Shown one piece after another: positions 28,310-37,550 of a stretch of DNA of 64,000 nucleotides. The notes under the pieces are model-generated. The model saw only the letters and a list, made by a program, of their open reading frames with translations, did not search any database and was not told the origin of the DNA. Position 1 is the stretch's first letter. Each line of letters opens with the position of its first letter. The translations under genes were made by a program, and so were the position numbers. This DNA comes from Tsukamurella sp. M9C (GTDB lineage: Bacteria > Actinomycetota > Actinomycetes > Mycobacteriales > Mycobacteriaceae): positions 1-64,000 of the forward strand of contig NZ_JAIULG010000020.1 in assembly GCF_020169415.1 (NCBI RefSeq), read 5' to 3'.

Positions 28310-28410
28310 CGTCTCGCTCCTCGCCTCCGGTGGGCCCGGCCCACGTGTCGTGGCGATTATCGCCGATCGCGCGAACGCCGGGGCGCGAACCCGAGAAGCC
28401 CGGAAACGCG

Positions 28411-28446
28411 GAACGGCGCCCCTCCCCGAAGGGAGAGGCGCCGTTC
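28411..28446 (-). terminator. Intrinsic terminator after tuf
   Basis: GAACGGCGCCCCTCCC (28411-28426) pairs with 28431-28446 with one mismatch, with loop CGAA. It lies 18 bp past the tuf stop and ends the str operon. Confidence 0.85.
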
Positions 28447-28464
28447 ACGGCTGGTTACCGAAGA

Positions 28465-29655
28465 TCAGGCGATGATCTTGGTGACGCGGCCGGCACCGAC
28501 GGTGCGGCCACCCTCGCGGATCGCGAAGCGCAGGCCCTCGTCCATGGCGACCGGCTGGATGAGCTTGACGCTCATCTCGGTGTTGTCGCCGGGCATGACC
28601 ATCTCGGTGCCCTCGGGGAGGGTCACGACGCCGGTCACGTCCGTGGTACGGAAGTAGAACTGCGGGCGGTAGTTGTTGAAGAACGGGGTGTGGCGGCCGC
28701 CCTCGTCCTTCGACAGGATGTACGCCTGGCCCTCGAACTCCTTGTGGGGAGTGGTGGTGCCGGGCTTCACGACGACCTGGCCGCGCTCGACGTCCTCACG
28801 CTTGAGGCCACGGACCAGCAGGCCGACGTTGTCGCCCGCCTGGCCCGAGTCCAGCAGCTTGCGGAACATCTCGATGCCGGTGACGGTGGTCTTCGTCGAC
28901 TTCTCGCGGATGCCGACGATCTCGACCTCCTCGTTGACGTTGACGATGCCGCGCTCGACACGACCGGTGACGACGGTGCCACGACCGGTGATCGTGAAGA
29001 CGTCCTCGACGGGCATGAGGAAGGGCTTGTCGGTCTCACGCTCGGGATCCGGGATCGCGGTGTCGACCGCGTTCATCAGCTCGAGGATCGACTCGGTCCA
29101 CTTGGGGTCGCCCTGCAGCGCCTGGTAGCCCGAAACGCGGACGACGGGGGCGTCCTCGTCGAACTCCTGCGAACCCAGCAGCTCGCGGACCTCCATCTCG
29201 ACGAGCTCGAGGATCTCCTCGTCGTCGACCATGTCGCACTTGTTCAGGGCGACCAGGATGTAGGGCACGCCGACCTGGCGGGCGAGCAGCACGTGCTCAC
29301 GCGTCTGGGGCATCGGGCCGTCGGTGGCGGCCACGACCAGGATCGCGCCGTCCATCTGGGCCGCACCGGTGATCATGTTCTTGATGTAGTCGGCGTGACC
29401 GGGAGCGTCGACGTGAGCGTAGTGACGCTTCTCCGTCTGGTACTCGACGTGGGAGATGTTGATCGTGATACCACGAGCCTTCTCCTCCGGCGCCTTGTCG
29501 ATCTGATCGAAGGCCGAGGCCTCGTTCAGGTCCGGGTACTTCTCGGCCAGAACCTTGGTGATGGCAGCCGTCAGGGTGGTCTTGCCGTGGTCGACGTGAC
29601 CGATGGTGCCGATGTTCACGTGCGGCTTCGTCCGCTCGAACTTCGCCTTCGCCAC
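28465..29655 (-). CDS. tuf: Elongation factor Tu
   Basis: 396 residues from the GTG at 29655 ([20 protein letters not shown]), with AGGAGG 10 nt upstream. G motifs: [16 protein letters not shown] and NKCDM; domains 2 and 3 complete. It delivers aminoacyl-tRNA to the ribosome as a GTPase. It is the last gene of the str operon, 122 bp after fusA. Confidence 0.98.
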   Translation of the reverse strand: MAKAKFERTKPHVNIGTIGHVDHGKTTLTAAITKVLAEKYPDLNEASAFDQIDKAPEEKARGITINISHVEYQTEKRHYAHVDAPGHADYIKNMITGAAQMDGAILVVAATDGPMPQTREHVLLARQVGVPYILVALNKCDMVDDEEILELVEMEVRELLGSQEFDEDAPVVRVSGYQALQGDPKWTESILELMNAVDTAIPDPERETDKPFLMPVEDVFTITGRGTVVTGRVERGIVNVNEEVEIVGIREKSTKTTVTGIEMFRKLLDSGQAGDNVGLLVRGLKREDVERGQVVVKPGTTTPHKEFEGQAYILSKDEGGRHTPFFNNYRPQFYFRTTDVTGVVTLPEGTEMVMPGDNTEMSVKLIQPVAMDEGLRFAIREGGRTVGAGRVTKIIA

Positions 29656-29777
29656 TTGATGTCCTCCTGGACGTAGGTGCTTGAGAGGCCGGTTGCCCCA
29701 CAAGCGGGTGTATTTACTTCAGTTGTTCGACGCCGCGGAATTGTTCTGTGGCGTCACGCTCCGGAGAGCGGGGAGAA

Positions 29778-31883
29778 TTACTCCCCGTTCACCTTCGCGA
29801 TGATCTCCTTCGCCACGTTCGCCGGAACCTCGGCGTACGAGTCGAAGACCATGGAGTAGTTAGCCCGGCCCTGGGTCCGCGACCGGAGGTCGCCGATGTA
29901 GCCGAACATCTCCGACAGCGGGACCTGCGCCTTGACGACACGGGCACCACTGCGTTCCTCCATGGCCTGGATCTGGCCACGGCGGGAGTTGAGGTCGCCG
30001 ATCACGTCACCCATGTAATCCTCGGGGGTCGTGACCTCGACAGCCATGATGGGCTCGAGGATGACGGGACCGGCCATGCGCGCGGCCTCCTTGAAGGCCT
30101 GCGCGCCGGCGATCTTGAACGCCATCTCGGACGAGTCGACGTCGTGGTACGCGCCGTCGAGCAGCGACACCTTGACGTTGACCATCGGGTAGCCCGCGAG
30201 CACGCCGTACTGCAGCGCGTCCTGCGCACCGGCGTCGACCGAGGGGATGTACTCCTTCGGCACGCGACCACCGGTGACGGCGTTCACGAACTCGTAGGTG
30301 ACGCCGTCCTCGGCCTCGGTGAGCGGCTCGAGCTTGATGATGACGCGCGCGAACTGGCCGGAGCCACCCGTCTGCTTCTTGTGGGTGTACTCGTGCTTGT
30401 CGACGGTCTTGCGGATCGTCTCGCGGTACGCCACCTGCGGCTTGCCGACGTTGGCCTCGACCTTGAACTCGCGACGCATGCGGTCGACGAGGATGTCGAG
30501 GTGCAGCTCGCCCATGCCGCCGATGACGGTCTGGCCGGTCTGATCGTCGAGCTCGACGGAGAAGGTGGGATCCTCCTCGGCGAGCTTCTGGATCGCGACG
30601 CCCAGCTTCTCCTGGTCGGACTTGGTCTTCGGCTCGATCGAGACGTTGATGACCGGATCCGGGAACGTCATCGACTCGAGGACGATGGGGTTCGCCGGGT
30701 CGCACAGGGTGTCACCGGTGGTGGTGTTCTTGAGACCGATCATCGCGTAGATGTGACCGGCGGTCGCATCCTCGACGGGCATCTCCTTGTTGGCGTGCAT
30801 CTGGAAGAGCTTGCCGATGCGCTCCTTGTTGCCCTTCGTGGCGTTGAGCACGCCGGTGCCCGAGTCGATGTGACCCGAGTACACGCGGACGAACGTCAGC
30901 TTGCCGAAGAAGGGGTGCGCGGCGATCTTGAAGGCCAGGGCCGAGAAGGGCTCGTCCTTGCTGGGCTTGCGCGAGATGATCTTCTCCTCGTCGCCCACGG
31001 CGTGACCCTCGATGGAGGGGACGTCGAGCGGGCTGGGGAGGTAGTCGATCACGGCGTCGAGCATGGGCTGGACGCCCTTGTTCTTGAACGCCGAGCCGCA
31101 CAGCACGGGGTAGAGCTCGCGCGAGACGGTGAGCTTGCGGATGGCGCCCTTGATCTCCTCGATCGAGAGCTCCTCGCCGGCGAAGTACTTCTCCATCAGA
31201 GCCTCGTCGGACTCGGCGACGGTCTCGAGCAGCTTCTCGCGGTACTCGGCGGCCTTGTCGACGAGATCGGCGGGGATCTCCTCGATGGTCGGCTCAGCAC
31301 CGGTCGGCACGACGCCGCGCCAGGTGATGGCCTTCTGTTCGATGAGGTCGACGACGCCGTCGAAGGCATCCTCGGCGCCGATCGGCAGCTGCAGGACGAG
31401 GGGCTTCGCGCCGAGGCGCTCCTCGATGGTGCGCACGGTGAAGTAGAAGTCGGCGCCCAGCTTGTCCATCTTGTTGACGAAGCAGATACGCGGGACGTCG
31501 TACTTCTCGGCCTGACGCCAGACCTGCTCCGACTGGGGCTCGACGCCCTCCTTGCCGTCGAAGACGGCCACGGCGCCGTCGAGCACGCGGAGCGAACGCT
31601 CCACCTCGACGGTGAAGTCGACGTGCCCGGGGGTGTCGATGATGTTGATCTGGTTGCCGTTCCAGAAGCAGGTCACGGCGGCGGAGGTGATGGTGATACC
31701 ACGCTCCTTCTCCTGCTCCATCCAGTCGGTGGTCGAGGCACCGTCGTGGGTCTCACCGATCTTGTAGTTCACACCGGTGTAGAAGAGGATGCGCTCGGTA
31801 GTGGTGGTCTTACCGGCATCGATATGCGCCATGATGCCGATGTTGCGGACCTTCGTGAGGTCGGTAAGCACTTCCTGTGCCAC
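29778..31883 (-). CDS. fusA: Elongation factor G
   Basis: 701 residues from the GTG at 31883. GTPase motifs [20 protein letters not shown] and NKMDKLGAD are intact, followed by domains II-V, including the [15 protein letters not shown] and [26 protein letters not shown] (shortened) signatures. It drives translocation and, with RRF, ribosome recycling. Located between rpsG and tuf as in other str operons; the upstream gap contains a GC-rich hairpin. Confidence 0.98.
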   Translation of the reverse strand: MAQEVLTDLTKVRNIGIMAHIDAGKTTTTERILFYTGVNYKIGETHDGASTTDWMEQEKERGITITSAAVTCFWNGNQINIIDTPGHVDFTVEVERSLRVLDGAVAVFDGKEGVEPQSEQVWRQAEKYDVPRICFVNKMDKLGADFYFTVRTIEERLGAKPLVLQLPIGAEDAFDGVVDLIEQKAITWRGVVPTGAEPTIEEIPADLVDKAAEYREKLLETVAESDEALMEKYFAGEELSIEEIKGAIRKLTVSRELYPVLCGSAFKNKGVQPMLDAVIDYLPSPLDVPSIEGHAVGDEEKIISRKPSKDEPFSALAFKIAAHPFFGKLTFVRVYSGHIDSGTGVLNATKGNKERIGKLFQMHANKEMPVEDATAGHIYAMIGLKNTTTGDTLCDPANPIVLESMTFPDPVINVSIEPKTKSDQEKLGVAIQKLAEEDPTFSVELDDQTGQTVIGGMGELHLDILVDRMRREFKVEANVGKPQVAYRETIRKTVDKHEYTHKKQTGGSGQFARVIIKLEPLTEAEDGVTYEFVNAVTGGRVPKEYIPSVDAGAQDALQYGVLAGYPMVNVKVSLLDGAYHDVDSSEMAFKIAGAQAFKEAARMAGPVILEPIMAVEVTTPEDYMGDVIGDLNSRRGQIQAMEERSGARVVKAQVPLSEMFGYIGDLRSRTQGRANYSMVFDSYAEVPANVAKEIIAKVNGE

Positions 31884-31973
31884 GGTGGTAAGCCTCGTTC
31901 TCGTTAAAGGATGGTTGGAACTCCGCCGCGGGAGCGGCACCTGCAGCTCGGTAGCGGCAGCGGTTCTCCGGTG

Positions 31974-32007
31974 TCCCGCGGGCCGGCCGGTGGGCCGGCC
32001 CGCGGGA
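31974..32007 (-). terminator. Very GC-rich perfect hairpin between rpsG and fusA
   Basis: 15-bp perfect arms (31974-31988 and 31993-32007, TCCCGCGGGCCGGCC with its complement) and a 4-nt loop begin 6 nt after the rpsG stop. There is no T-run afterwards, so it may reduce rather than stop transcription into fusA or act as an RNA-processing or stability element. Confidence 0.65.
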
Positions 32008-32012
32008 TCAGA

Positions 32013-32483
32013 TCACCAGCGGTAGTGCGCGAACGCCCGGTTGGCCTCGGCCATCTTGTGGGTGTCCTCGCGACGCTTCACGGAAGCGCCCAGGCCGTTG
32101 CTCGCGTCGAGGATCTCGTTGGCGAGACGCTCGACCATGGTCTTCTCGCGACGCTGCCGCGTGAAGGTCACCAGCCAGCGCAGAGCCAGGGTGTTGGCGC
32201 GACCGGCCTTCACCTCGATCGGCACCTGGTAGGTGGCGCCACCGACGCGGCGGCTCTTCACCTCGAGCGACGGGCGCACGTTGTCGAGCGCCTTCTTGAG
32301 GGTGAGAACCGGATCGGTGCCGGTCTTCTCACGGGTGGCCTCGAGCGCGCCGTAGACGATGCGCTCGGCGGTCGACTTCTTGCCGTCCAGGAGCACCTTG
32401 TTCACGAGCTGCGTGACGACCTGCGAGCCGTAGACGGGGTCGTTGACGACGGGGCGCTTGGGCGCCGGTCCCTTACGAGGCAT
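32013..32483 (-). CDS. rpsG: 30S ribosomal protein uS7
   Basis: 156 residues, [20 protein letters not shown] with the beta-ribbon [20 protein letters not shown] and C-terminal helix typical of S7. S7 nucleates the head of the 30S subunit. The ATG shares one base with the rpsL stop. Confidence 0.98.
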   Translation of the reverse strand: MPRKGPAPKRPVVNDPVYGSQVVTQLVNKVLLDGKKSTAERIVYGALEATREKTGTDPVLTLKKALDNVRPSLEVKSRRVGGATYQVPIEVKAGRANTLALRWLVTFTRQRREKTMVERLANEILDASNGLGASVKRREDTHKMAEANRAFAHYRW

Positions 32484-32857
32484 CAGCCCTTCTCCTTCTT
32501 CGCGCCGTACTTGCTGCGGGCCTGCTTGCGGCTCTTGACACCCTGGGTGTCGAGCGAGCCACGGATGATCTTGTAGCGAACACCCGGGAGGTCCTTCACA
32601 CGACCGCCGCGGACGAGCACCATCGAGTGCTCCTGAAGGTTGTGGCCTTCGCCGGGGATGTACGCGGTGACCTCGACCGAGGTGGTCAGGCGGACGCGGG
32701 CGACCTTACGGAGAGCCGAGTTCGGCTTCTTCGGGGTCGTGGTGTAGACGCGGGTGCACACGCCACGACGCTGCGGCGAGCCCTTGAGGGCGGCCACCTT
32801 CGTCTTGGTGGCCTTGTCCCGGCGGCCCTTGCGGACCAGCTGGTTGATAGTTGGCAT
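32483..32857 (-). CDS. rpsL: 30S ribosomal protein uS12
   Basis: 124 residues from [12 protein letters not shown]. The decoding-site loops are wild type: Lys43 in [12 protein letters not shown] and Lys88 in [12 protein letters not shown], the two positions where substitutions give streptomycin resistance. First gene of the str operon. In-frame codons upstream (to 32938) are not part of the protein because the universal S12 N-terminus is present. Confidence 0.98.
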   Translation of the reverse strand: MPTINQLVRKGRRDKATKTKVAALKGSPQRRGVCTRVYTTTPKKPNSALRKVARVRLTTSVEVTAYIPGEGHNLQEHSMVLVRGGRVKDLPGVRYKIIRGSLDTQGVKSRKQARSKYGAKKEKG

Positions 32858-33199
32858 AGAAGCGCTGTTTCCTTCGTTTCGGCTGTCGCCGACCGCACGG
32901 TCGACTCTTCCTGCTGCTGCGGTTGTAGCTCCGGGCAAGCCGCGCGCCCCCGCGAAGGGGAGAACGACTTCCGCAGCGCGGCCCCACCCGCTTCAACGAC
33001 TCTCGCCGTTTCCGCTGGTCAGTCCCGTTTCCGGGAAGTAGCTACCGGCCTCGCACGTACCCCGAGGTCGGGCGTGTCGCGTATCCGTGGGCGGTTCCGG
33101 AGGTCCGGCCTAGCCATGGACACGTGTGAACAGTCCTGGTTACCCAGGCACGGCGACCTAGCTTACCCGCCTGAACTCACACTGGTCAAAATGCATTGC
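32858..33199 (-). promoter_or_regulatory. str operon leader and promoter
   Basis: These 342 bases have no supported gene. Reading the minus strand, TTGACC (33184-33189) and TAAGCT (33160-33165) are separated by 18 bp, a good sigma-A-type promoter. Transcription from it gives rpsL a leader of about 295 nt, long enough for regulation. A few short inverted repeats occur in the leader but none forms a clear riboswitch. Confidence 0.6.
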
Positions 33200-34078
33200 C
33201 TACAGGCCACGATAGTCGCGCACGGCCACCCGTGGCCCGCGGCGTTCGCGGTCGACACCCGCTCGGACCAGCAGCCTGATCACCCGCCCGCGCTGACCCC
33301 GATAGGGCTCGAGCACGTCGAGCATTCCGGGATCGTCCAACGCCTCGCCCGCGAGCGCTATTCCCACGATCCGCGGCAGGTGGTAGTCGCCGACGGGCAC
33401 GGCGTCCGGGTCGCCGCACGCCCGGCCCAGCAGGTCGCCGACGGTCCACGGCCCGATGCCGGGGAGGGCCCCGAGCTTCGCGGGCCGATGCTCGACCTCC
33501 ACAGCACTCGCCCCGATGATCGTGCGCATCCGGACGGGTTCCACGCCGGCGCGGTGCCACTCCCAGCCGGGTATCGCGGCCCAGGCGGCGCGCGGCGGCG
33601 GCACCCGCAGGTCGGGTCCGCCCGTCGGCCCCGGGGCGACCGTGCCGAACCGTCGGACCAGGTACCGCCAGGACCGCCACGCCTCCGCGCCCACGACCTT
33701 CTGCTCCAGCACCGTCGGGACGAGCGTCTCCCAGACCCGGTTCGACCGGGTCAGGCGCAGTCCGGGCGAGGCCGCGACCGCCCGCTCGACGACGTCGTGG
33801 CGCGGAACCAGGGCCGACGGCTCGTCGTCCGCGCCGACCATCGCGGGGGCGTGGTCGAGGAGCCAGTCCGCGCCGCTCCCCCACGCCTGCGCCGTCACCG
33901 TGCCGTCGACGAGGCGCAGGCGCAGCGTCCCCGGCCCGTCCGGGGTGTGCACGGCCCGCCACAGCGCACCGTCGGGCGTGCGCGCGTAGGCCGGATCGCC
34001 CGCGCCGCGGCGGAGCACGCCGACGGTGCCGTGCAGGTCGAGGAAGTACCCCGGAGCCCATGAGCGTTCTGCCGTCAC
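33200..34078 (-). CDS. DNA-3-methyladenine glycosylase-like protein (HhH-GPD, AlkA type)
   Basis: 292 residues. The C-terminal half holds the helix-hairpin-helix LGALPGIGPWTVGDLLGRAC and the catalytic Asp in AVPVGDYHLPRIVG, the HhH-GPD pattern of AlkA-type glycosylases that remove alkylated bases. The N-terminal half is the beta domain typical of AlkA. It lies upstream of the str promoter on the same strand. Substrate range cannot be predicted. Confidence 0.85.
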   Translation of the reverse strand: MTAERSWAPGYFLDLHGTVGVLRRGAGDPAYARTPDGALWRAVHTPDGPGTLRLRLVDGTVTAQAWGSGADWLLDHAPAMVGADDEPSALVPRHDVVERAVAASPGLRLTRSNRVWETLVPTVLEQKVVGAEAWRSWRYLVRRFGTVAPGPTGGPDLRVPPPRAAWAAIPGWEWHRAGVEPVRMRTIIGASAVEVEHRPAKLGALPGIGPWTVGDLLGRACGDPDAVPVGDYHLPRIVGIALAGEALDDPGMLDVLEPYRGQRGRVIRLLVRAGVDRERRGPRVAVRDYRGL

Positions 34079-34087
34079 CCGGCGAGG

Positions 34088-34480
34088 TTACGCCGCCCGG
34101 TGCCGGTACTTCTCCTCGTAGACCTGCGCGCGGCGACGGTGCTCGGCGAGCTGGCTGCCGCTCTCGGTGTGCGGGTCGATGCCGTTGTCGACCAGCAGTT
34201 CCTGCAGGTAGATCGAGCGCAGGCCGCCGACGAAGACGATGGCCGGCAGGGCCATCATCGCGACGAGGGCGAGCTTGACCCACAGCGGCGACGGGAGCAG
34301 CAGGGCGACGACGAGGAAGGGCACGAACATCAGCGCCCCGCGGATGAAGAAGCGACGGTTGTGGCCGGGGCCGGTGGCGTCGTTGACCACCCAGTCGCGC
34401 ATGGAGTCGGGCAGGCGCATCCCCATGAGGTACTTCACCCGCTCGAGGAGGTTCGGTGTAGTTCGCGTAGTCGTGGACAT
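34088..34480 (-). CDS. DUF5313 family membrane protein
   Basis: 130 residues. PNLLERVKYLMGMRLPDSMRDWVVNDATGPG matches the N-terminal signature of actinobacterial DUF5313 (split here), followed by two membrane segments (ALMFVPFLVVALLLPSPLW and LALVAMMALPAIVFVGGL) and a charged C-terminus. Function unknown. A perfect CRP/GlxR-type site lies 18 bp upstream of the start, so cyclic-AMP-linked control is plausible. Confidence 0.75.
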   Translation of the reverse strand: MSTTTRTTPNLLERVKYLMGMRLPDSMRDWVVNDATGPGHNRRFFIRGALMFVPFLVVALLLPSPLWVKLALVAMMALPAIVFVGGLRSIYLQELLVDNGIDPHTESGSQLAEHRRRAQVYEEKYRHRAA

Positions 34481-34498
34481 GCCCCCACGCTACGCCGG

Positions 34499-34514
34499 TG
34501 TGATTCAGCTCACA
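34499..34514. promoter_or_regulatory. CRP/GlxR-type binding site upstream of DUF5313 gene
   Basis: TGTGATTCAGCTCACA is a perfect palindromic match to TGTGA-N6-TCACA. It lies immediately upstream of the start at 34480. At this distance a CRP-type protein would more likely block than help transcription. Confidence 0.7.
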
Positions 34515-34529
34515 ATCATGGCGAACCGC

Positions 34530-35294
34530 TCAGCGCTCGCCGCTGCGCCGGTATGCGAGGGCCGCGGCGCCCGCGAAGACCGCGAACCACACGACCACGT
34601 TGACCACGGCCCCGAGCAGGGAGACGTGCCCGCCGGAGAGCATCTCGCCGCCGGTCAGCGGGTAGCGGGCGAGCGCGGTGATCCCGTACATCGGCGTGAG
34701 CTGCGCGGCGGTCAGCATCCCGCCCGAGAGGGGGAAGAAGACGGTGCCGCCGAAGGCGAGCACCGTGAGCAGCAGCCCCGGCACGTGCATCACGATCTCG
34801 GGCCGCAGCGCGAGCCCGAGGGCGAGCCCCAGCGCGCCGAACAGCGCCGAGCCGAGCCACGCGAGGAGCAGCGAGAGCACCCAGACCTGCGGCTCGGCCT
34901 GCGCGCCGGTCACCGCGGCCAGCGCCGCGAGCACGATCACGGGGAACGCCGACATGGTCAGGGCGCTCACCACCTTCGAGGCGATGTAGCCGGGCGGCCG
35001 CAGGGGCGTGAGCCGCAGGGTGCGCACCCAGCCGGTCGAGCGCTCCGCCGCGACCTGGGCGGCGGTCGTCGTGGCCGCCGCCGCGGAGCCGTAGAGCGCG
35101 AGGCCGATCATCATCCAGGCGGCGAAGTCGCCGTGCGCGAACCGCGCGTCCGGCCCCGCCTGGGCGTGCAGCGCCAGGTACAGCACCACCGGCAGGACGG
35201 TCGTGATGATGAGGGTCTGCCGGTTGCGCAGCTGGCGCCGCACGTCGAGCAGCAGGAAGCGGGGCGTCAGGCCCCAGGTCGCGATGGTGGTCAT
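34530..35294 (-). CDS. ABC-2 type transporter permease (DrrB-like)
   Basis: 254 residues from the ATG at 35294. About six membrane segments are visible, and the ABC-2 signature lies around LTPMYGITALARYPLTGGEM. Together with the preceding ATPase it would form a drug or lipid exporter of the DrrAB type. The start overlaps the ATPase stop by 4 bp (ATGA), so the two are made in step. Substrate unknown. Confidence 0.88.
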   Translation of the reverse strand: MTTIATWGLTPRFLLLDVRRQLRNRQTLIITTVLPVVLYLALHAQAGPDARFAHGDFAAWMMIGLALYGSAAAATTTAAQVAAERSTGWVRTLRLTPLRPPGYIASKVVSALTMSAFPVIVLAALAAVTGAQAEPQVWVLSLLLAWLGSALFGALGLALGLALRPEIVMHVPGLLLTVLAFGGTVFFPLSGGMLTAAQLTPMYGITALARYPLTGGEMLSGGHVSLLGAVVNVVVWFAVFAGAAALAYRRSGER

Positions 35295-36172
35295 GCCTTC
35301 TCCTCGGTGAGCTGCAGGAACGCCTCTTCGAGACCGTGCGTGAGGGTCTCCACGTCGCGGGCGTCGGTACGGGTGAGCAGGAAGCGGAGCGCGTCGTCGG
35401 ACGCGCGCGGGTCGCCGTCGACGGCGAAGACGGTGCGCTCGCCGCGCACCTCCGCCACGCGGAGGCCGGGCACGGCCGCGACGAGGGCGGCGGCACCGTC
35501 GGGGCCGAGGACCGCGGAGACCCGCCGCCCGGTGGCGGCGGCCCGGACGTCGGCGGTGGCGCCGTCGGCGACGATCCGTCCGCCCGCGATCATGACCACC
35601 CGGTCGGCGAACTGGTCCGCCTCCTCGAGGTAGTGAGTGGCGAACAGGACCGTCGTGCCGCGGCCGGCGTCGGCGCGGACGGCGGCCCAGAACCGGCGCC
35701 GCGCGTCGACGTCCATGCCGGCGGTGGGCTCGTCGAGGACGAGCAGGTCGGGCTCGGCGAGCAGGGCCAGGGCGAACCGCAGCGCCTGCTGCTGCCCGCC
35801 GGAACACTTCCCGACGGTGCGCCGCCGCAGGTCGTCGAGGCCGGCGCGGGCGATCGCGGCGTCCGGATCGGAACCGGGGTGCAGCGACGCGATCAGGTCG
35901 ACGGTGTCCTGCACCGTGAGCGCGGGGAGGAGCCCGCCCGACTGCTGCACGGCGGCGACGGTGCCGGTGTGCGTCGCGGTGCCGGCGTCCGGGGTGATGA
36001 GGCCGAGGATCATGTCGATGGTGGTGCTCTTGCCCGCGCCGTTGGGGCCGAGGAAGGCGACCACCTCGCCCTGGCGGACGGTGAGGTCGACGCCGTCGAC
36101 GGCGGTGACCCGCTCCCCCGTCGGGGTCGCGTAGGTCTTGGTCAGGGATCTGAGTTCCAGTGCCGGTGTCAT
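35291..36172 (-). CDS. ABC transporter ATP-binding protein (DrrA-like)
   Basis: 293 residues. Walker A GPNGAGKST (42-50), signature CSGGQ (C instead of the usual L at the first position), Walker B LLVLDEPTAGMD, and a switch His in FATHYLEEAD. The C-terminal DrrA-type extension is present. Paired with the permease downstream. A CRP/GlxR-type palindrome lies 72 bp upstream of the start, between this gene and the divergent exported protein. Confidence 0.9.
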   Translation of the reverse strand: MTPALELRSLTKTYATPTGERVTAVDGVDLTVRQGEVVAFLGPNGAGKSTTIDMILGLITPDAGTATHTGTVAAVQQSGGLLPALTVQDTVDLIASLHPGSDPDAAIARAGLDDLRRRTVGKCSGGQQQALRFALALLAEPDLLVLDEPTAGMDVDARRRFWAAVRADAGRGTTVLFATHYLEEADQFADRVVMIAGGRIVADGATADVRAAATGRRVSAVLGPDGAAALVAAVPGLRVAEVRGERTVFAVDGDPRASDDALRFLLTRTDARDVETLTHGLEEAFLQLTEEKA

Positions 36173-36243
36173 GCCGTCGACGATGCCCGCGACCTGCGCC
36201 GATCGGATCCACCCGCGGGTGGAGGCCGAGGTGGAGATCGCTC

Positions 36244-36259
36244 TGTGATGCGGATCACA
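36244..36259. promoter_or_regulatory. CRP/GlxR-type binding site between ABC exporter and exported protein gene
   Basis: TGTGATGCGGATCACA is a perfect TGTGA-N6-TCACA palindrome, 21 bp upstream of the ATG at 36280 and 72 bp upstream of the ATPase start. Either gene could be controlled. Confidence 0.7.
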
Positions 36260-36279
36260 GACGGAGTAGATTCACTGCC

Positions 36280-37182
36280 ATGCGTGTGCGGCACTCCCTC
36301 TCCCTCGCGGCGGCGCTGGCGCTGTGCGCGGCCGCCCCTGCGTTCGGAGCGTCGCCGCCGCCGGGCGCGCTGCTCGGCGAGTTCGCGCAGAACCAACTGG
36401 AGAACTGCGCCGCGATCTGCCCGTACGCGCTGCAGGGTGCGATCGGGGTGCCCGCAGGGGTGGTCGCCGCGCCGGGCGCGGCGCTCGCCGCGGCCGCGGG
36501 CGGCCCGTTCCGCGCGCTCGGCGCGGGGGCGGCGGCGGTGACCGGTCCCGCGGATGCGGCGATGACCGGCATCATCGGCAACGATCTCAATCAGGTGGTG
36601 CCGCGGTTCCAGAACGGCGTGGTCATCGGCCTACTCGATCTGATGCGGATCGGGGGCGGCACCGGCTCGGTCGGGGCGCTGCGCACCGATCTGTACGCGG
36701 CGCTGCAACAGCCGCTGCCCCCGGTTGCGCCGACGCCGCCGCCGCTCACGACGCCTCCGGACTTCGGCATCACGCCGGTGCCGCAGGGCGCGGCGGAGAC
36801 CGCGGTGGTGCAGGGGACGAACGCCTTCTTCGCCGCGGCCTTCTACGTCCCGGAGCTCTCGCTGCTCGGGGCGACGCAGACCGCGAACTCCGCCGCGACG
36901 ACGCTCGCGGAGTCCGGCGACCCCGTCGCCGCCGTCCAGGCCGGGCTGGACGCCGCGGGCGCGGTGGCGGCGGAGAACGCGCGGATCCTGGAGCGGGCGC
37001 TCACGACGCCGTCGACCGGCGGGCCGACGAGCACGGGCGCGCGGTCGACGAGCCCCGACGATGCCGCGGGCGCCGGGCAAAGCCCGTCGGCCACCGTCGA
37101 CGCCCCCGGGTCGGGCGACGCCACCACGCCCACCGACGCGACCGGGTCCGGCGACACCACGACCACCGACGACGGGGACTGA
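36280..37182 (+). CDS. Exported Ala/Pro/Thr-rich hypothetical protein
   Basis: 300 residues from the ATG at 36280. The Sec signal peptide (SLAAALALCAAAPAFGA) is followed by an Ala/Gly-rich helical domain with a CAAIC pair, a Pro/Thr-rich section, then a second helical domain. The last ~45 residues are a Ser/Thr/Asp-rich low-complexity tail, which resembles cell-wall-associated linkers. No family recognised. The upstream CRP-type site may govern it. Confidence 0.75.
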   Translation: MRVRHSLSLAAALALCAAAPAFGASPPPGALLGEFAQNQLENCAAICPYALQGAIGVPAGVVAAPGAALAAAAGGPFRALGAGAAAVTGPADAAMTGIIGNDLNQVVPRFQNGVVIGLLDLMRIGGGTGSVGALRTDLYAALQQPLPPVAPTPPPLTTPPDFGITPVPQGAAETAVVQGTNAFFAAAFYVPELSLLGATQTANSAATTLAESGDPVAAVQAGLDAAGAVAAENARILERALTTPSTGGPTSTGARSTSPDDAAGAGQSPSATVDAPGSGDATTPTDATGSGDTTTTDDGD

Positions 37183-37223
37183 GCTAAGTCCCGCCGAACG
37201 TCACGGGAGCGAGGCCGGTCCGG

Positions 37224-37511
37224 TCACGCGGACTCGGCCGCGGCGGCTCTTGCCTCGATCCGCGCCCTGACCTCCGGGCGGCGCAGCGGCGGCACCGTCT
37301 TCGGCGGCTGCCGGCGCGCGGGCAGCGCGTCGAGCAGTTCCTCCGTCGCGGCGGTCACCTTGGCGACCGCGAGCTCGAAGGCGTCGTGGTTGGCGTCGCT
37401 GACCTTCTGAATCCCCGAGACCTTGCGCACGTACTGCCGCGCAGCGGCCTCGATCTCCTCGTCGGTGGCGGCGGGTTCGAGTCCCCGCAGTTCAGTGATG
37501 TTCCGGCACAT
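37224..37511 (-). CDS. DUF2277 family protein
   Basis: 95 residues. MCRNITELRGLEPAATDEEI followed by EAAARQYVRKVSG is the diagnostic N-terminal motif of DUF2277; the C-terminus ends in a basic Pro-rich stretch. Small cytosolic protein of unknown function. Divergent from the kinase gene. Confidence 0.9.
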   Translation of the reverse strand: MCRNITELRGLEPAATDEEIEAAARQYVRKVSGIQKVSDANHDAFELAVAKVTAATEELLDALPARRQPPKTVPPLRRPEVRARIEARAAAAESA

Positions 37512-37550
37512 ACTCCGACGGTAGTCCCGTCCCGGGTAAATTGCTGTCGC

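Noticed and set aside
32483-32857. Streptomycin-resistance rpsL allele
   Set aside because: Lys43 and Lys88 are both present, so the sequence looks wild type at the known positions.
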